Notes: generated by a model not told the origin, from the letters alone. A stretch of DNA of 33,367 nt from Burkholderiaceae bacterium (GCA_009924985.1 RFQL01000010.1:1-33367); one strand, 5' to 3'. Counted from the first letter of the stretch, positions 7,383 through 16,123 are shown. Translations and numbers: made by a program.

Positions 7383-8435
7383 TTAATTCACCTGCCGCAG
7401 CGCATTGGCAATAACGGCTCGGCGATCCATTTGATTGACTGCACCTGAGATGGCAGCGCCTGGCGCTCCCCTAACCTGTACAGCCGCCTGTTTTGCTTTT
7501 TGAACCTGATTCTGCGCGGCATAGTTTTGTTGCTGTTGAGCATATAAACTTTGTGCCAACTGTGGATCAAGTCTTACGGCGGTGTCATATGCGACCTGCA
7601 ATTTCTCGCGTTCCGACATATGACTGATGTCCCCTAGAACCTGTGGCGCTTGGAGAAGCGACAACATTCGATCTTGGACGGCCTCAAAGTGTGCGTTTGC
7701 GGGGTCGCTCGCAAACTGCTGGATTACAGAGAGTGCTCTGTTTTCATTCTGTTTCTGCGCTTCGTACTGGCTCTGCGTGATGTGTTGCGTGAGCTGCTGC
7801 ACTTGTTGCGCTAATTGATTGTAGTGCGAATCTTGCTGTGGTGCTGCTTCGCCGCCAAAGTAAGCAGCCACTTGATCTAGCGGAATTTGAAACTGCTGGA
7901 TCATTTGGGCAACAGCTTGGGATTTCTGTTGCGGTGTGCCTGTTCTTAACAATGCCGCAGTTTGAAGCAATGGGCCAATTGCCGTAGCAGGCGTGGCGTT
8001 CTCGTTTCTCAGCATCCACTCGTAAGGCTGAAATAATTCGGTAATTGCCCGAGCCTCGGCATCCCTTTGCTTATACTGATTGATGCCCTTTTCATAGTCG
8101 GCATCCCGCTGGGCAAAGGCTTGCTGTAACTCTGGTGGGGCTTTTTCCCAATGGTCTTTCAGCTCAAGGCGCAGGCTTTTGGGCATCTCAGCCCTTGGCT
8201 TGTCAGCCATCTGAGGCGCTTGGGTTTCTGCTGTGGGGAATTTAGGTGCAAACTTTCCCCCCTCTCGGGGCTGTGTAGCTGCGTGTTTGCCCCGATTGGT
8301 TGGGGTCTTGGTCAAAGCCTCACGGATCGTATCGGCTCTGCTTTGCGGCTCGGCTGGCGCTTGGGGCGCTTCGACCGCTGGGGTTTCGGGTGCTGGTGTT
8401 TCTACTGTGTCGGGTGCGACAACTTCGTTTTCCAT
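7383..8435 (-). CDS. Scaffolding protein
   Basis: A 350-residue, highly charged and helical protein. Residues 1-90 are Pro/Ala/Glu-rich and look disordered, then MPKSLRLELKDHWEKAPPEL, a long helical Gln-rich section (about 190-280) and a basic C-terminus (RRAVIANALRQVN). Acidic N-term, helical middle and basic C-term upstream of the capsid gene are the signature of phage scaffold proteins, whose C-terminus binds the capsid subunit. ATG at 8435 is preferred over the GTG at 8438 because AAGGA lies 7 bases before it and it overlaps the upstream stop as TGATG. Confidence 0.82.
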   Translation of the reverse strand: MENEVVAPDTVETPAPETPAVEAPQAPAEPQSRADTIREALTKTPTNRGKHAATQPREGGKFAPKFPTAETQAPQMADKPRAEMPKSLRLELKDHWEKAPPELQQAFAQRDADYEKGINQYKQRDAEARAITELFQPYEWMLRNENATPATAIGPLLQTAALLRTGTPQQKSQAVAQMIQQFQIPLDQVAAYFGGEAAPQQDSHYNQLAQQVQQLTQHITQSQYEAQKQNENRALSVIQQFASDPANAHFEAVQDRMLSLLQAPQVLGDISHMSEREKLQVAYDTAVRLDPQLAQSLYAQQQQNYAAQNQVQKAKQAAVQVRGAPGAAISGAVNQMDRRAVIANALRQVN

Positions 8436-8863
8436 CACTTCATCCTTTTCATTTGTTCCAAAGTCATTTTGATCATCTCCTTGCGCTCGGGCATGGGACG
8501 GTTGTGCAATCTGTTTGCCATCTCAACATTCAGATTAGACATCTTAACAGGGGCTATCGGTGCGCCTGGTCGGTCAAACTCTTGCACCGTAGCCAATTGA
8601 CCACGCAACCTGTCTCGATGCGCTTCTTTTTTCTTGTTCCATTCTTGCTGTGCATACTTAACGTCCGAATGACCCATTTCAATTGAATCGGTGCGCTTCA
8701 AGTGCTCACGCCATTGCTTTCGACCCTCAATCATTACGCCATCAGGCGACATAAAGGGCGCAATATCGCCCATGACCGAGGCCATCGATTCGTTTCGGTA
8801 CTCGCCCCGCGTGACTTCGTAAGCCTCGCTGCCATCTGATGGATAAACCCAAGTACGTTTCAT
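8435..8863 (-). CDS. Conserved head-region protein, function unknown
   Basis: A 142-residue protein starting MKRTWVYPSDGSEAYEVTRG. It has a central MSPDGVMIEGRKQWREHLKR segment and ends in a charged, helical Lys/Met-rich tail (LEQMKRMK). The start overlaps the upstream stop (ATGA) and its own stop overlaps the scaffold start (TGATG), so it is tightly coupled within the portal-to-capsid block. The SDG ... REHLKRTDSIEMG arrangement is reminiscent of small proteins often found between portal and scaffold in podoviruses. I do not recognise an activity. Confidence 0.68.
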   Translation of the reverse strand: MKRTWVYPSDGSEAYEVTRGEYRNESMASVMGDIAPFMSPDGVMIEGRKQWREHLKRTDSIEMGHSDVKYAQQEWNKKKEAHRDRLRGQLATVQEFDRPGAPIAPVKMSNLNVEMANRLHNRPMPERKEMIKMTLEQMKRMK

Positions 8864-9219
8864 AGCAAATCCAAAAGTGTTTCCAAATCTTCTTCATCTT
8901 GCTCAAACTCAATCCGCTTTTTCAGCGTTTCAATCTGAACCATGACCGCATCATAAGTGATTACAGTTTGAGCTGCAATATCTATTGTCAGAGCTGGGGC
9001 GCTGGTGATCTTCTCCCGCTGCTCAGGCGGTAACCCAAACAGCGCCGTCTTGATCTTTTCCCTGCGCTTGGCCTCTTGCTTCTTGTCCTGCTCCCAAGCC
9101 TTGTCGCGCTCATCAAACCCAAAATGCCCACCTAATAGGACTTCGCTTGGCGGTGGTGGCGCTGCCGCTGGGCCAATCGTGGCAAAGGGAAGCTCAGCAA
9201 ATGCGGCATACCCAAACAC
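8860..9219 (-). CDS. Small head-region protein, function unknown
   Basis: A 119-residue protein with GTG start at 9219. The N-terminus has GYAAFAELPFATIG followed by Pro/Ala-rich APPPPSEV. The middle is Lys/Arg/Glu-rich and helical (DERDKAWEQDKKQEAKRREK) and the C-terminus is acidic (EQDEEDLETLLDLL). The stop of the upstream fibre-like gene (TAA) touches the GTG with no gap, and a G-rich stretch just before may serve as ribosome site. A short N-terminal region with 'YAAFAE' is common in proteins following portal or fibre genes in related phages. Function unknown. Confidence 0.62.
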   Translation of the reverse strand: MFGYAAFAELPFATIGPAAAPPPPSEVLLGGHFGFDERDKAWEQDKKQEAKRREKIKTALFGLPPEQREKITSAPALTIDIAAQTVITYDAVMVQIETLKKRIEFEQDEEDLETLLDLL

Positions 9220-10497
9220 TTATGCCCCCCACTTAGCCGCTAGTCCATCCGCGTAAGTCTTGTTAACAATGTCTGTGCTTGCGCTTGGCGCTGTGCTAAT
9301 TGTGCCTGTGGTCAAGGCCACCGAGGTTATATCGGTGTTTGCCCCACTCTTTGCCGCCGTAAGGTTAGTCCTAGCATCTGCTGCGGTTGTGCCGCCAGTG
9401 CCGCCATTAGCCACCGCCACAGTGCCGGTGACATTAGATGCCGTGCCTGTGGTGTTTTGATTAAGGATTGGTATATCAGATGCAACAATAGCCCTAAAGA
9501 TTGGAACTCCATCAGCGGCATTGGGTGCTGCCAATATATATTTAGCCGTTTTAGATGCGTAAGGATTTAAGGTATCGCCATAATTTGCCGCCAAGCTTAT
9601 TGCCGGTGTTGCGCCACCTGTTGACGAAACAGGTGATGTGCCGCTAACCGAGGTAACTGTTCCCACGCTTACTGAGCCGCCCAACGATGTGGCAACGCCA
9701 TTTATTGTGATTGAGGAGTAAGTTAAGGCGCTATTTGGTATTGATGTTAAGCCTGAGCCTGACCCCGAAAATGACGTAGCCGTAATTGTTGTGCCTGTAA
9801 TGGCTTTGGGCGTAATTCCGCCAATTACCAAGTTATCCAATGTGCCTGTATTGGTAGGCGCTATCTCAACCGATCCTATCCCTGTGGGCTTCATGTGGAC
9901 GTGGCCTGTCCCTGTGGGGCTTATATCGACTTGGGCATTTGAGCCGTTAATGTTGGTTGAAACATTTAGCGTCAAGTTATCGCCACCGCCTGCACCCATG
10001 CTTAATTGGGTTGTGCCTGATGCGTTTTTAAGGGATAACCCTGCCGAATTAGTGGCTTGAACTGTTGGAGTAGATAGGCTTGTGAGGGTAGCCGTTCCAC
10101 CTGTAATCGTCACCGAATTGGCGTTTTGGGTAGACATTGTTCCCAAGCCGCTAATGTCAGTATTGCTTAACGTGACCTCGCCAACCTTGCCAGCCACCGA
10201 AATAACTGTTTTACCAGCAGGCAAGGTAACAAACACATCTTTTGTGCCTGCCGTCAATAAAACTTTAGACCCGCTGTTAGATGAGCTTAAAACAGTATCT
10301 CGGCTTAACGTATTGGAAAGATACGTCCCAATCCCTACCTCCCACTCAGTAGTGCCTTGGATCGTGTAATAAGTTGTATTGTTGTTGCCAACCGCTGTGA
10401 ATGCTTGAAACCCAGCCACGGCGCCATCAAGCGATAACGTACCTGTTCCTGTCGTGGTGGTGGTTTCCCTAACCCTGTCCGCTATGACAAAGCTCAT
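9220..10497 (-). CDS. Fibre-like protein (tail or head fibre)
   Basis: A 425-residue protein, very rich in Gly, Ser, Thr and Asn. The N-terminal part MSFVIADRVRETTTTTGTG, then GFQAFTAVGNNNTTYYTIQG, is a domain I associate with phage fibre N-termini. After it come repeated short beta-strand units (TGGTATLTSLSTPTVQ, TGTGHVHMKPTGIGSVEIAP, FSGSGSGLTSIPNSALTYSS) and a late VANGGTGGTTAADARTNL segment typical of trimeric phage fibres. It starts as ATGA overlap with the portal stop. A fibre gene between portal and scaffold is unlike the usual tail-module place; a head fibre or portal-associated fibre is possible. Confidence 0.72.
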   Translation of the reverse strand: MSFVIADRVRETTTTTGTGTLSLDGAVAGFQAFTAVGNNNTTYYTIQGTTEWEVGIGTYLSNTLSRDTVLSSSNSGSKVLLTAGTKDVFVTLPAGKTVISVAGKVGEVTLSNTDISGLGTMSTQNANSVTITGGTATLTSLSTPTVQATNSAGLSLKNASGTTQLSMGAGGGDNLTLNVSTNINGSNAQVDISPTGTGHVHMKPTGIGSVEIAPTNTGTLDNLVIGGITPKAITGTTITATSFSGSGSGLTSIPNSALTYSSITINGVATSLGGSVSVGTVTSVSGTSPVSSTGGATPAISLAANYGDTLNPYASKTAKYILAAPNAADGVPIFRAIVASDIPILNQNTTGTASNVTGTVAVANGGTGGTTAADARTNLTAAKSGANTDITSVALTTGTISTAPSASTDIVNKTYADGLAAKWGA

Positions 10498-12779
10498 ACC
10501 GCAATCTCAACACCCGCCGCCCGACCATCAGGCCCACGAATAATGCGCTTGGGTGCGCTGATCGCCTGCATTACACCGGTAATCTGTCCAAGGGTTTGAC
10601 CGTGCATATCAGCAAGGCGGTTAATTGCTTCGCTCATGCCGTCACCCAAAGTCGCGTCTAGCTCCTCGGATGCCGCCATTTGTGCGCTTAAGGCCGCTTG
10701 ATCGAGGCCAGCTTTTGCACCAATTTGAGCCACAAGGACTTTAGTTGCTGCATCAAGCTCTGCTTTCCATCGCTCATATTCTTCCTTTCCAGCCATTTCT
10801 CGGGCTTTGATTTGCATCTCATTATTCTGCTTAGCCGCTTCAAACTCGGCTTTCATCTGCTGCAGCTGCATCTCGGCCTGCACCTTGGCTTGTTGCATTT
10901 GCATATCAAGCTGGGCTTTGACTTGCGTCATCTGTGCGTCAGCTTGCATTTTCATTTGCTCTGTTTGAGCCTGTGCCTGCATACGCATTTGTTCAGCTTG
11001 CTGATCAGCTTGAAGCTTCATCATCTCAGGATTTGGCTGTGGCTGCTGTGCCGCCTGTGCCGCTTTATCAGTCAAGGCTTTCATGGCCTGTTCAATTGCG
11101 CCCTCCATTCCTCGACCCGCCTTAAATCTGCGAACAAGGAATAAAAGCATCTCAGACATCATGGGCAACATCTCGGGGACGTTTTGCATGATAGGCAATG
11201 AGCTTTGCAGGAATGAGCCAATGGTCTCCACCGCTTCAGCCGCCGCTTGCTTTTCTGCCTGCTCATCGATCTGAGCCAAGCTATCGGCCTCGACTTGGAT
11301 GTGGAAGTCCCTAATCGTGCTGTTAGACAGCATTTGGATCGCTGCTTGCAACAATTGGGGATTTTGACCGTCTTGCGTATTCATCACGCCCGACATTTCA
11401 ACAATCAACTCAGGTGGGTAAAACTTGCAAATGATCTGCGCTTTAAGCCTAAACACATCTGTGGCAAACCGAGCCACATCGCCTTGGCTGCTCTTTAACC
11501 GCAAGCTACCAAAGTTGGCCTTGAGCTGTTGAGCACCTAGCGTTTCTTGGGCTTTTGATGCCCCACGCAAAATGTCCGATATGCCCATGATTTCGTAGAT
11601 CGACTGCTTAACCTGTTCCCGAGCCGCATACAACTCTCGCAGGGTAATGATGATCTGCGAGGTATCCATCATGTCAATAGCGCCTTTTAAGCCGCCTTTT
11701 TCTGACATTGCCGCCCATCCGGTCACAGGGAATAGTTTGTTGTCAACGCCCTCGCTAAACATCCGCGCCAGCTCTTTAAACTCAGCATTGAACACACCAA
11801 CCGCCTTACAAGCTTTGGTCAGCAAGTAAATGCGTTGTGTTAAGTTGTCCAGCTCTTGCGCCTGATCCTCGTATTCGCAGTAATCAGGAATTGGAATCAT
11901 TGTCCCTGTGGTGGTGGTCGCCAACAAGGGTTTGGGGCAAGGGAAGAATTCTTCTAACTCTAAGGGGTCATCCCTCTCATCTAGCGCCTGTGGATAACCT
12001 TTGGCAATCCAGCAAACCTTACCGCTGCGCTTATTCCAAATCTCATAGACCTTGGCTTTTTTGTCATAGGTCATCTTGGCGGTCAAGGGATTCTTGCCGT
12101 CCATGTCGGTGTTTGAGCTGGTCAGGCTGACGTTTTTAAATACGTCTCCAAAGCGCTCAATGCCCTCGTCCTTGGTCATGTAGACCGCTCGAGCTACCCA
12201 CCAAACCTCATCCCATGTGCGGGCTGGTGAGTGTAGGAAATCAGCCCAGTAAACATAATCAATAGGGCTGTGGGCAGAATCAATGCGTTCCTGCGGCTCT
12301 TCTACCGCGTCATAAACTTGAGCTTCTTCCTGCTCTAGTCCCTCAACCTCGGGGCGGTCGTTAACAATGATTGGCTCGTAGCGAATCCATGCTGTGCCGC
12401 GACCAGGCAGCAATCTATCCTCCACCACCCCACGCATTGCATTGTCAAAATCAGCAAATTGGGTGGTCTCATACTCCATCACCCTCTCAAGCATTGTTGA
12501 GGCAAGGCGACCGACAGGGTCTTGGTCAGAAAATCGGCGTGAAACCTCGGGCTTGGCTTGGCGACCGTACAAAGCAGGAAACAGGACTTGGATGTTTGAC
12601 CACAGAATGTTGAACTTCATCCTTGGCATTTCTATTGCATCGCGTTCATCCCGATAGCGCTTGACAACCTTTTGACCGCGCTTTTCCCATTTGTCAAATG
12701 ACTTTTGGGCGGTCTCTATTTGATCGTGCCAATAAGGGCCAGCATCTTCGCCCTCGTATGCGCCTGTTTCTTCGTACAT
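10494..12779 (-). CDS. Portal protein
   Basis: A 761-residue protein. The N-terminal half has the portal pattern: helical clamp-like start (WEKRGQKVVKRYRDERD), FNILWSNIQVLFPALYGRQAKPEV, WVARAVYMTKDE, CEYEDQAQELDNLTQRIYLLTKA and ISDILRGASKAQETLGAQQ, with a QIDEQAEKQAAAEAVETI helix after it. From about residue 560 to 690 it carries an unusually long Gln/Met/Ala coiled coil with repeating MQAQAQTEQMKMQADAQM-type heptads. It lies directly downstream of the small 92-residue gene and terminase, and its stop overlaps the fibre gene start. A long helical C-terminus is like a portal barrel. Identification is firm; exact type is not. Confidence 0.9.
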   Translation of the reverse strand: MYEETGAYEGEDAGPYWHDQIETAQKSFDKWEKRGQKVVKRYRDERDAIEMPRMKFNILWSNIQVLFPALYGRQAKPEVSRRFSDQDPVGRLASTMLERVMEYETTQFADFDNAMRGVVEDRLLPGRGTAWIRYEPIIVNDRPEVEGLEQEEAQVYDAVEEPQERIDSAHSPIDYVYWADFLHSPARTWDEVWWVARAVYMTKDEGIERFGDVFKNVSLTSSNTDMDGKNPLTAKMTYDKKAKVYEIWNKRSGKVCWIAKGYPQALDERDDPLELEEFFPCPKPLLATTTTGTMIPIPDYCEYEDQAQELDNLTQRIYLLTKACKAVGVFNAEFKELARMFSEGVDNKLFPVTGWAAMSEKGGLKGAIDMMDTSQIIITLRELYAAREQVKQSIYEIMGISDILRGASKAQETLGAQQLKANFGSLRLKSSQGDVARFATDVFRLKAQIICKFYPPELIVEMSGVMNTQDGQNPQLLQAAIQMLSNSTIRDFHIQVEADSLAQIDEQAEKQAAAEAVETIGSFLQSSLPIMQNVPEMLPMMSEMLLFLVRRFKAGRGMEGAIEQAMKALTDKAAQAAQQPQPNPEMMKLQADQQAEQMRMQAQAQTEQMKMQADAQMTQVKAQLDMQMQQAKVQAEMQLQQMKAEFEAAKQNNEMQIKAREMAGKEEYERWKAELDAATKVLVAQIGAKAGLDQAALSAQMAASEELDATLGDGMSEAINRLADMHGQTLGQITGVMQAISAPKRIIRGPDGRAAGVEIAV

Positions 12780-12781
12780 GA

Positions 12782-13060
12782 TCAGCTACCAGCGGCAAAG
12801 AAGAATGTCACATCCAATGCTGTGCCACCAATCGTGGCGTACAAACTGACACCTACGTTTGCAGGGAATCGGTGAAACCCAATGGCAGGGGTAATAGTGC
12901 CACTCATTACTTCGCCACTAGCGCCGCCGTTGCGAAGCACCAATGTGCCTACGGTGGTGTTGTTAACGTAGAAACCAATCAACTGACAAGGGCCTGTGCT
13001 GACTGCGCCTGTGGCGGTAATGTTTTTATACCCACCGACTTCTGCTACTGGCTGGCTCAT
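12782..13060 (-). CDS. Small beta-rich structural protein
   Basis: A 92-residue protein: MSQPVAEVGGYKNITATGAV, then GPCQLIGFYVNNTTVGTLVL and a GGTALDVTFFFAAGS end. It is almost all beta strand with alternating hydrophobics. The start overlaps the terminase stop as ATGA and it ends 2 bp before the portal start. Small proteins of this shape between terminase and portal are known in several podovirus-like genomes, but their role is uncertain; a capsid-associated protein is plausible. No motifs for enzymatic function. Confidence 0.65.
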   Translation of the reverse strand: MSQPVAEVGGYKNITATGAVSTGPCQLIGFYVNNTTVGTLVLRNGGASGEVMSGTITPAIGFHRFPANVGVSLYATIGGTALDVTFFFAAGS

Positions 13061-14376
13061 ATTCGCTCCTCTTTATGTTGCATCTCATAATCCCACAGCT
13101 CATCAAGAGTGATGGTTTGTAGGGTCTTGCCCTTGGGCGGTGTCTGATCTTTTGCTTCTTGTCTATAAGCTACTGCAAGCATTCTAAACGCATCTGCGGG
13201 GTGTGAGCACCAGTCATGGCGGGGAGTTTGACGAAAAGTTTTCTTATCTTCATCATATTCCCGCTGATATTGCCTTAACGCTTCTAGTCCCTCATCGCAG
13301 CTTGTGTCAAACCAGCATATTGGCAAGATCATCCGCACCGCCTGTATGCCATCCTGTATGCCAATCTCAGGCACGATGGCTAACTTACTCAAGCCCCCAA
13401 GGTGCGATGCCAACTGCTCGACAATAGACTTACCCCCTGAGGCCAGCGTCTTAGCCCTTGCGTCATGCGGTAAGTAATGCTTGGTATATCGATAACCCTT
13501 AGAGTTAACAACGCTTGCGATTTCCTCAATGCTTGCGCCGCTGACCGCGTAATAGTCCATTACCCTGATCTCGCCCCTGACAACCTGATACCACCAAATG
13601 GCTGTGTCATCCCTATATCCCAAGTCCCACGCGGTGTAAACAGGCGATTCAGGCTCAAATGGCAGCTCGCATATCCTGCCTGCGTCTTGGGCTTGGCGCA
13701 TCTCTTGACCATAAAACGCCCCAAGGATGGCGGCATCAAAGCTGCACTCGTACTCTTGATCGTATTGGTCTTGGCTTAACTGAGACCGCGCAGCCTCTAA
13801 TTCTGAGTCGGGCAAAAGCTTAGATATTGATGCCGGTAGTCTTAACAGAAACCAATCAGGCACTACTTGGCTAACCTTGTAGATGTCGTGAAACTGATTT
13901 TTGCCCTTAGGCGTACCACCAAACACCGCCCAACCTAGCCGGTCTGACAATGTGGGTCTTATGACATTACCCCATACGCTAGGCTTAAAGTCACCGTATT
14001 CGTCAAGGTATACGCCGTTAAAACCCAATCCCCGCATGGCATCTGCGTTATCTGAGCCAAACAGCATGATCTTTGCACCATTCACCAGCTCCACCGACAG
14101 ATCGGATTCATTGGTGGCTTTGGTTACCGGTGCGGCGTAAAACTTAAGGTAATCCCAAGCTACCCGCTTGGCTTGGCTACGGAATGGGGCAATGTAGGCA
14201 TACTGGGCTGACCTGTTGCCCTCAGTAATGGCTCTCTTTATCAAATCATTGATAGCCGCTACGGTCTTTCCAGCTCTACGGTGTGCGACTAAACAAGACC
14301 AACGCTCATTCCTGTTGTGGAATGGCATGAAAGCCGCCCTTGGGCTGTAGGGCAGGATTACTTCACGCCGCCCCAT
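13057..14376 (-). CDS. terL: Terminase large subunit
   Basis: A 439-residue packaging ATPase-nuclease. Walker A is AHRRAGKT (residues 31-38), Walker B GVYLDEYGDF (121-130) and the coupling-type motif GGTPKG (153-158). The nuclease domain begins at TAWDLGYRDDTAIWW (248-262, first acidic residue D251) and ends with DWCSHPADAFRML (388-400). The length is normal for a complete TerL. It overlaps the small subunit gene by 19 bp and the next gene by 4 bp. It cuts concatemeric DNA and drives it through the portal. Cos versus headful type cannot be told from sequence alone. Confidence 0.94.
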   Translation of the reverse strand: MGRREVILPYSPRAAFMPFHNRNERWSCLVAHRRAGKTVAAINDLIKRAITEGNRSAQYAYIAPFRSQAKRVAWDYLKFYAAPVTKATNESDLSVELVNGAKIMLFGSDNADAMRGLGFNGVYLDEYGDFKPSVWGNVIRPTLSDRLGWAVFGGTPKGKNQFHDIYKVSQVVPDWFLLRLPASISKLLPDSELEAARSQLSQDQYDQEYECSFDAAILGAFYGQEMRQAQDAGRICELPFEPESPVYTAWDLGYRDDTAIWWYQVVRGEIRVMDYYAVSGASIEEIASVVNSKGYRYTKHYLPHDARAKTLASGGKSIVEQLASHLGGLSKLAIVPEIGIQDGIQAVRMILPICWFDTSCDEGLEALRQYQREYDEDKKTFRQTPRHDWCSHPADAFRMLAVAYRQEAKDQTPPKGKTLQTITLDELWDYEMQHKEERI

Positions 14377-14672
14377 GTCACCACCATTTCTACCGGCCCA
14401 TCGTCTTTGCCAGTAATCTCAGTCCTTGCCAATTTAGGTACATGGTATTCAACCACCGATTGGAATAGCTCAAACGCTTTAGCAGGGTTGGGTTTTATGT
14501 CAGCCTCAGGAATGCCATTAGCAACGTCATCAAGCCATTGTGTGAGTCGGTGGGCATTACCATCCACAAACATTGCTATCGCCTCTCTAGCCTGCGCTGT
14601 GACCTTATTAGGTGTACCCGCAGACCTACCGCCTGCTTTCTTTCTACTATTGACTACTTTAGTTGTTGACAT
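14358..14672 (-). CDS. terS: Terminase small subunit-like protein
   Basis: A 104-residue protein directly upstream of, and overlapping, terL. The N-terminus is basic (RKKAGGRSAGTPNKVTAQAR), a pattern common in DUF5681-type or TerS-like proteins where a GRPxGTPNK-like segment precedes helices. A helical section NAHRLTQWLDDVANGIP and a C-terminal tail (EMVVTWGGVK) complete it. Short length and position support small terminase, which would recognise the packaging site. Alternatively it is another DNA-binding protein; a specific DNA site is not identified. Confidence 0.75.
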   Translation of the reverse strand: MSTTKVVNSRKKAGGRSAGTPNKVTAQAREAIAMFVDGNAHRLTQWLDDVANGIPEADIKPNPAKAFELFQSVVEYHVPKLARTEITGKDDGPVEMVVTWGGVK

Positions 14673-14689
14673 AGTTATTTAGCATTATT

Positions 14690-15088
14690 TTATTGTGTTG
14701 GTACAGGGTATCTAAGCTCTTGTGGCGTGGCAAATGTGCTTTGTCCTGCGCCCATTCGTTGCTGGGCATAATCTTGTGCTTTTCTGTATATCTCAGGTGT
14801 TGGCTCTCCACCCATTTTAAGCAAGTCAACTTCCTGCCTTGTAAGGGTTGGCACAATCAATGGGTGTGACACCAGCTTGCCATCTTGGTCAAAGGCGCTT
14901 GACATCTCAGTCATTGCGCCGCCTTGATTCATTGGGATTTCGCCAAAGTATCCCTTGCCCTTGACTGTGCCTTGATTAATCTTTTGGCCTGTTTCTAGAT
15001 TTCTCATGCCATAGGGCGCAAGTCCATCTTTACGGCTCAAAGCTTGGGCCAATAAATTGTAATTAGGCTCCACTCGGTAATCAGGCAT
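14690..15088 (-). CDS. Conserved phage protein, function unknown
   Basis: A 132-residue protein starting MPDYRVEPNYNLLAQALSRK, with a central KGKGYFGEIPMNQGGAMTEMSS and SHPLIVPTLTRQEVDLL, then KAQDYAQQRMGAGQSTF. The SxxHPLIVPTLT and YAQQR pieces are familiar from proteins near terminase genes in environmental phages, sometimes also found as a domain in large virion proteins, but no activity is known to me. It overlaps the end of the upstream glycosyltransferase by 8 bp. Soluble, no membrane segment. Confidence 0.68.
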   Translation of the reverse strand: MPDYRVEPNYNLLAQALSRKDGLAPYGMRNLETGQKINQGTVKGKGYFGEIPMNQGGAMTEMSSAFDQDGKLVSHPLIVPTLTRQEVDLLKMGGEPTPEIYRKAQDYAQQRMGAGQSTFATPQELRYPVPTQ

Positions 15089-15761
15089 TTGCTACCTCTT
15101 TCATTTTAATTAAGCCGTTAAGCATCCTACTCTTGGTGTTAAACCATTGCTTACTGAAGTCGCAATTTTGGTAATGGTCAAACTCAGGGATGCCTAGCGT
15201 GTAATGGGCAATCTTGGCGTTCTTGTTCTCTTGTTCGCCAATTAGTACGTTCCATTCTTTCGGTAGCTCACCGATAAGTGAATCAGGCAACCAACCGAAT
15301 CGGTGAAGCTCTGAGCCGCTGTGGTCATCTACAAAATCAGGCGTTAAAACTCTGTTTCTGAGGTGATCGCAATTCCAAAGTATTAAACTTGACCAGTTCT
15401 TTCGGGGATAGTCCCGATTCGCCGATTCCATTGGTGTACCAATATATTTCCTTAGGTGCTTGGTCTGATACTCATGCTTGACCACCTGCACCGCCTTGGT
15501 CGGGTCAAACAACTTGCTTAAGTCATCTATGTTTGCCAGCATCAGCATATCGCTGGCATCCATAAATATTGCCCTGCCTGTGAAGTTAGTGAAGTAAGGT
15601 ACAAGAAACCGCTGATAAGTAAATGCGTTTGTGCCGTCCCGCTGTGTGCCATATAACGGTGTTATGGCGACCGGCTCGCTGGTGCGCTCAATCAGGCTTT
15701 GGCAAAACACATGGTAGCCAACAGCCTCCCTTGGGTCGTAACCAGCGAATATCCTGATCAT
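15081..15761 (-). CDS. GT8-like glycosyltransferase
   Basis: A 226-residue protein with a GT-A plan: IRIFAGYDPREAVGYHVFC at the N-terminus, FTYQRFLVPYFTNFTGRAIF leading to MDASDMLML, where DASD stands in the position of the metal-binding DxD motif, then NWSSLILWNCDHLRN and a C-terminal HYTLGIPEFDHY. The GYDPRE start is typical of GT8-related phage glycosyltransferases using UDP-sugars. Its ATG overlaps the upstream stop (ATGA). The replacement of the middle Asp (DxD to DASD) may be a normal variant. Target unknown; it may act with the glycan genes near 3-6 kb or on DNA, proteins or host LPS. Confidence 0.78.
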   Translation of the reverse strand: MIRIFAGYDPREAVGYHVFCQSLIERTSEPVAITPLYGTQRDGTNAFTYQRFLVPYFTNFTGRAIFMDASDMLMLANIDDLSKLFDPTKAVQVVKHEYQTKHLRKYIGTPMESANRDYPRKNWSSLILWNCDHLRNRVLTPDFVDDHSGSELHRFGWLPDSLIGELPKEWNVLIGEQENKNAKIAHYTLGIPEFDHYQNCDFSKQWFNTKSRMLNGLIKMKEVANA

Positions 15762-16114
15762 TTCAGCGTCAGCTTGTACAGGGTTGTGTCAATCAGCGCC
15801 GCTATCTCGTCCACGATGTTTTGCAGCTCGGTGTCATCAGGCAAAGCTTGGCGGTTTTTGTAAACGTACTCTTTGATGCTGGTCAGATACTTAACAGGGT
15901 CTTTGGCATTGTGGAAGTTCTCAGGGAAATCCTTGATCTTCTCGTAAGCACCTGCATAAGCTTCTGCATATTGGTCACCCAGTTCAATGATTTCGGTGTA
16001 GTAAGCCCCCAGCGCCATGTGGACTGCAAACGAATCAGTCGCCAAGTGCATGAAATGGGTGACTGTCGAGCTGTGAAACAACGTGGAAATAAAGTCGGCA
16101 ACGTCTTTTTTCAT
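15758..16114 (-). CDS. DUF5856-like helical protein
   Basis: A 118-residue protein from ATG at 16114 (MKKDVADFISTLFHSSTVTH), chosen because AGGGT lies before it, while the longer TTG start at 16141 would sit inside the terminator stem. The sequence STLFHSSTVTHFMHLATDSF, then AVHMALGAYYTEIIELGDQY and ALIDTTLYKL, is all-helical with His and Glu spaced along helices. I recognise it as DUF5856-like, known from marine phages, with a ferritin/Dps-like helical look. Metal binding by the His/Glu residues is inference. First gene after the terminator at 16124-16150. Confidence 0.68.
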   Translation of the reverse strand: MKKDVADFISTLFHSSTVTHFMHLATDSFAVHMALGAYYTEIIELGDQYAEAYAGAYEKIKDFPENFHNAKDPVKYLTSIKEYVYKNRQALPDDTELQNIVDEIAALIDTTLYKLTLK

Positions 16115-16123
16115 GTTTACCCT

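Noticed and set aside
8151-8600. 149-codon plus-strand frame
   Set aside because: Antisense to the scaffold and the gene before it, with no ribosome site or recognisable domain.
10698-11144. 148-codon plus-strand frame
   Set aside because: It is the antisense of the portal coiled-coil; Leu/His-rich runs come from the repeat of Gln/Met codons on the other strand.
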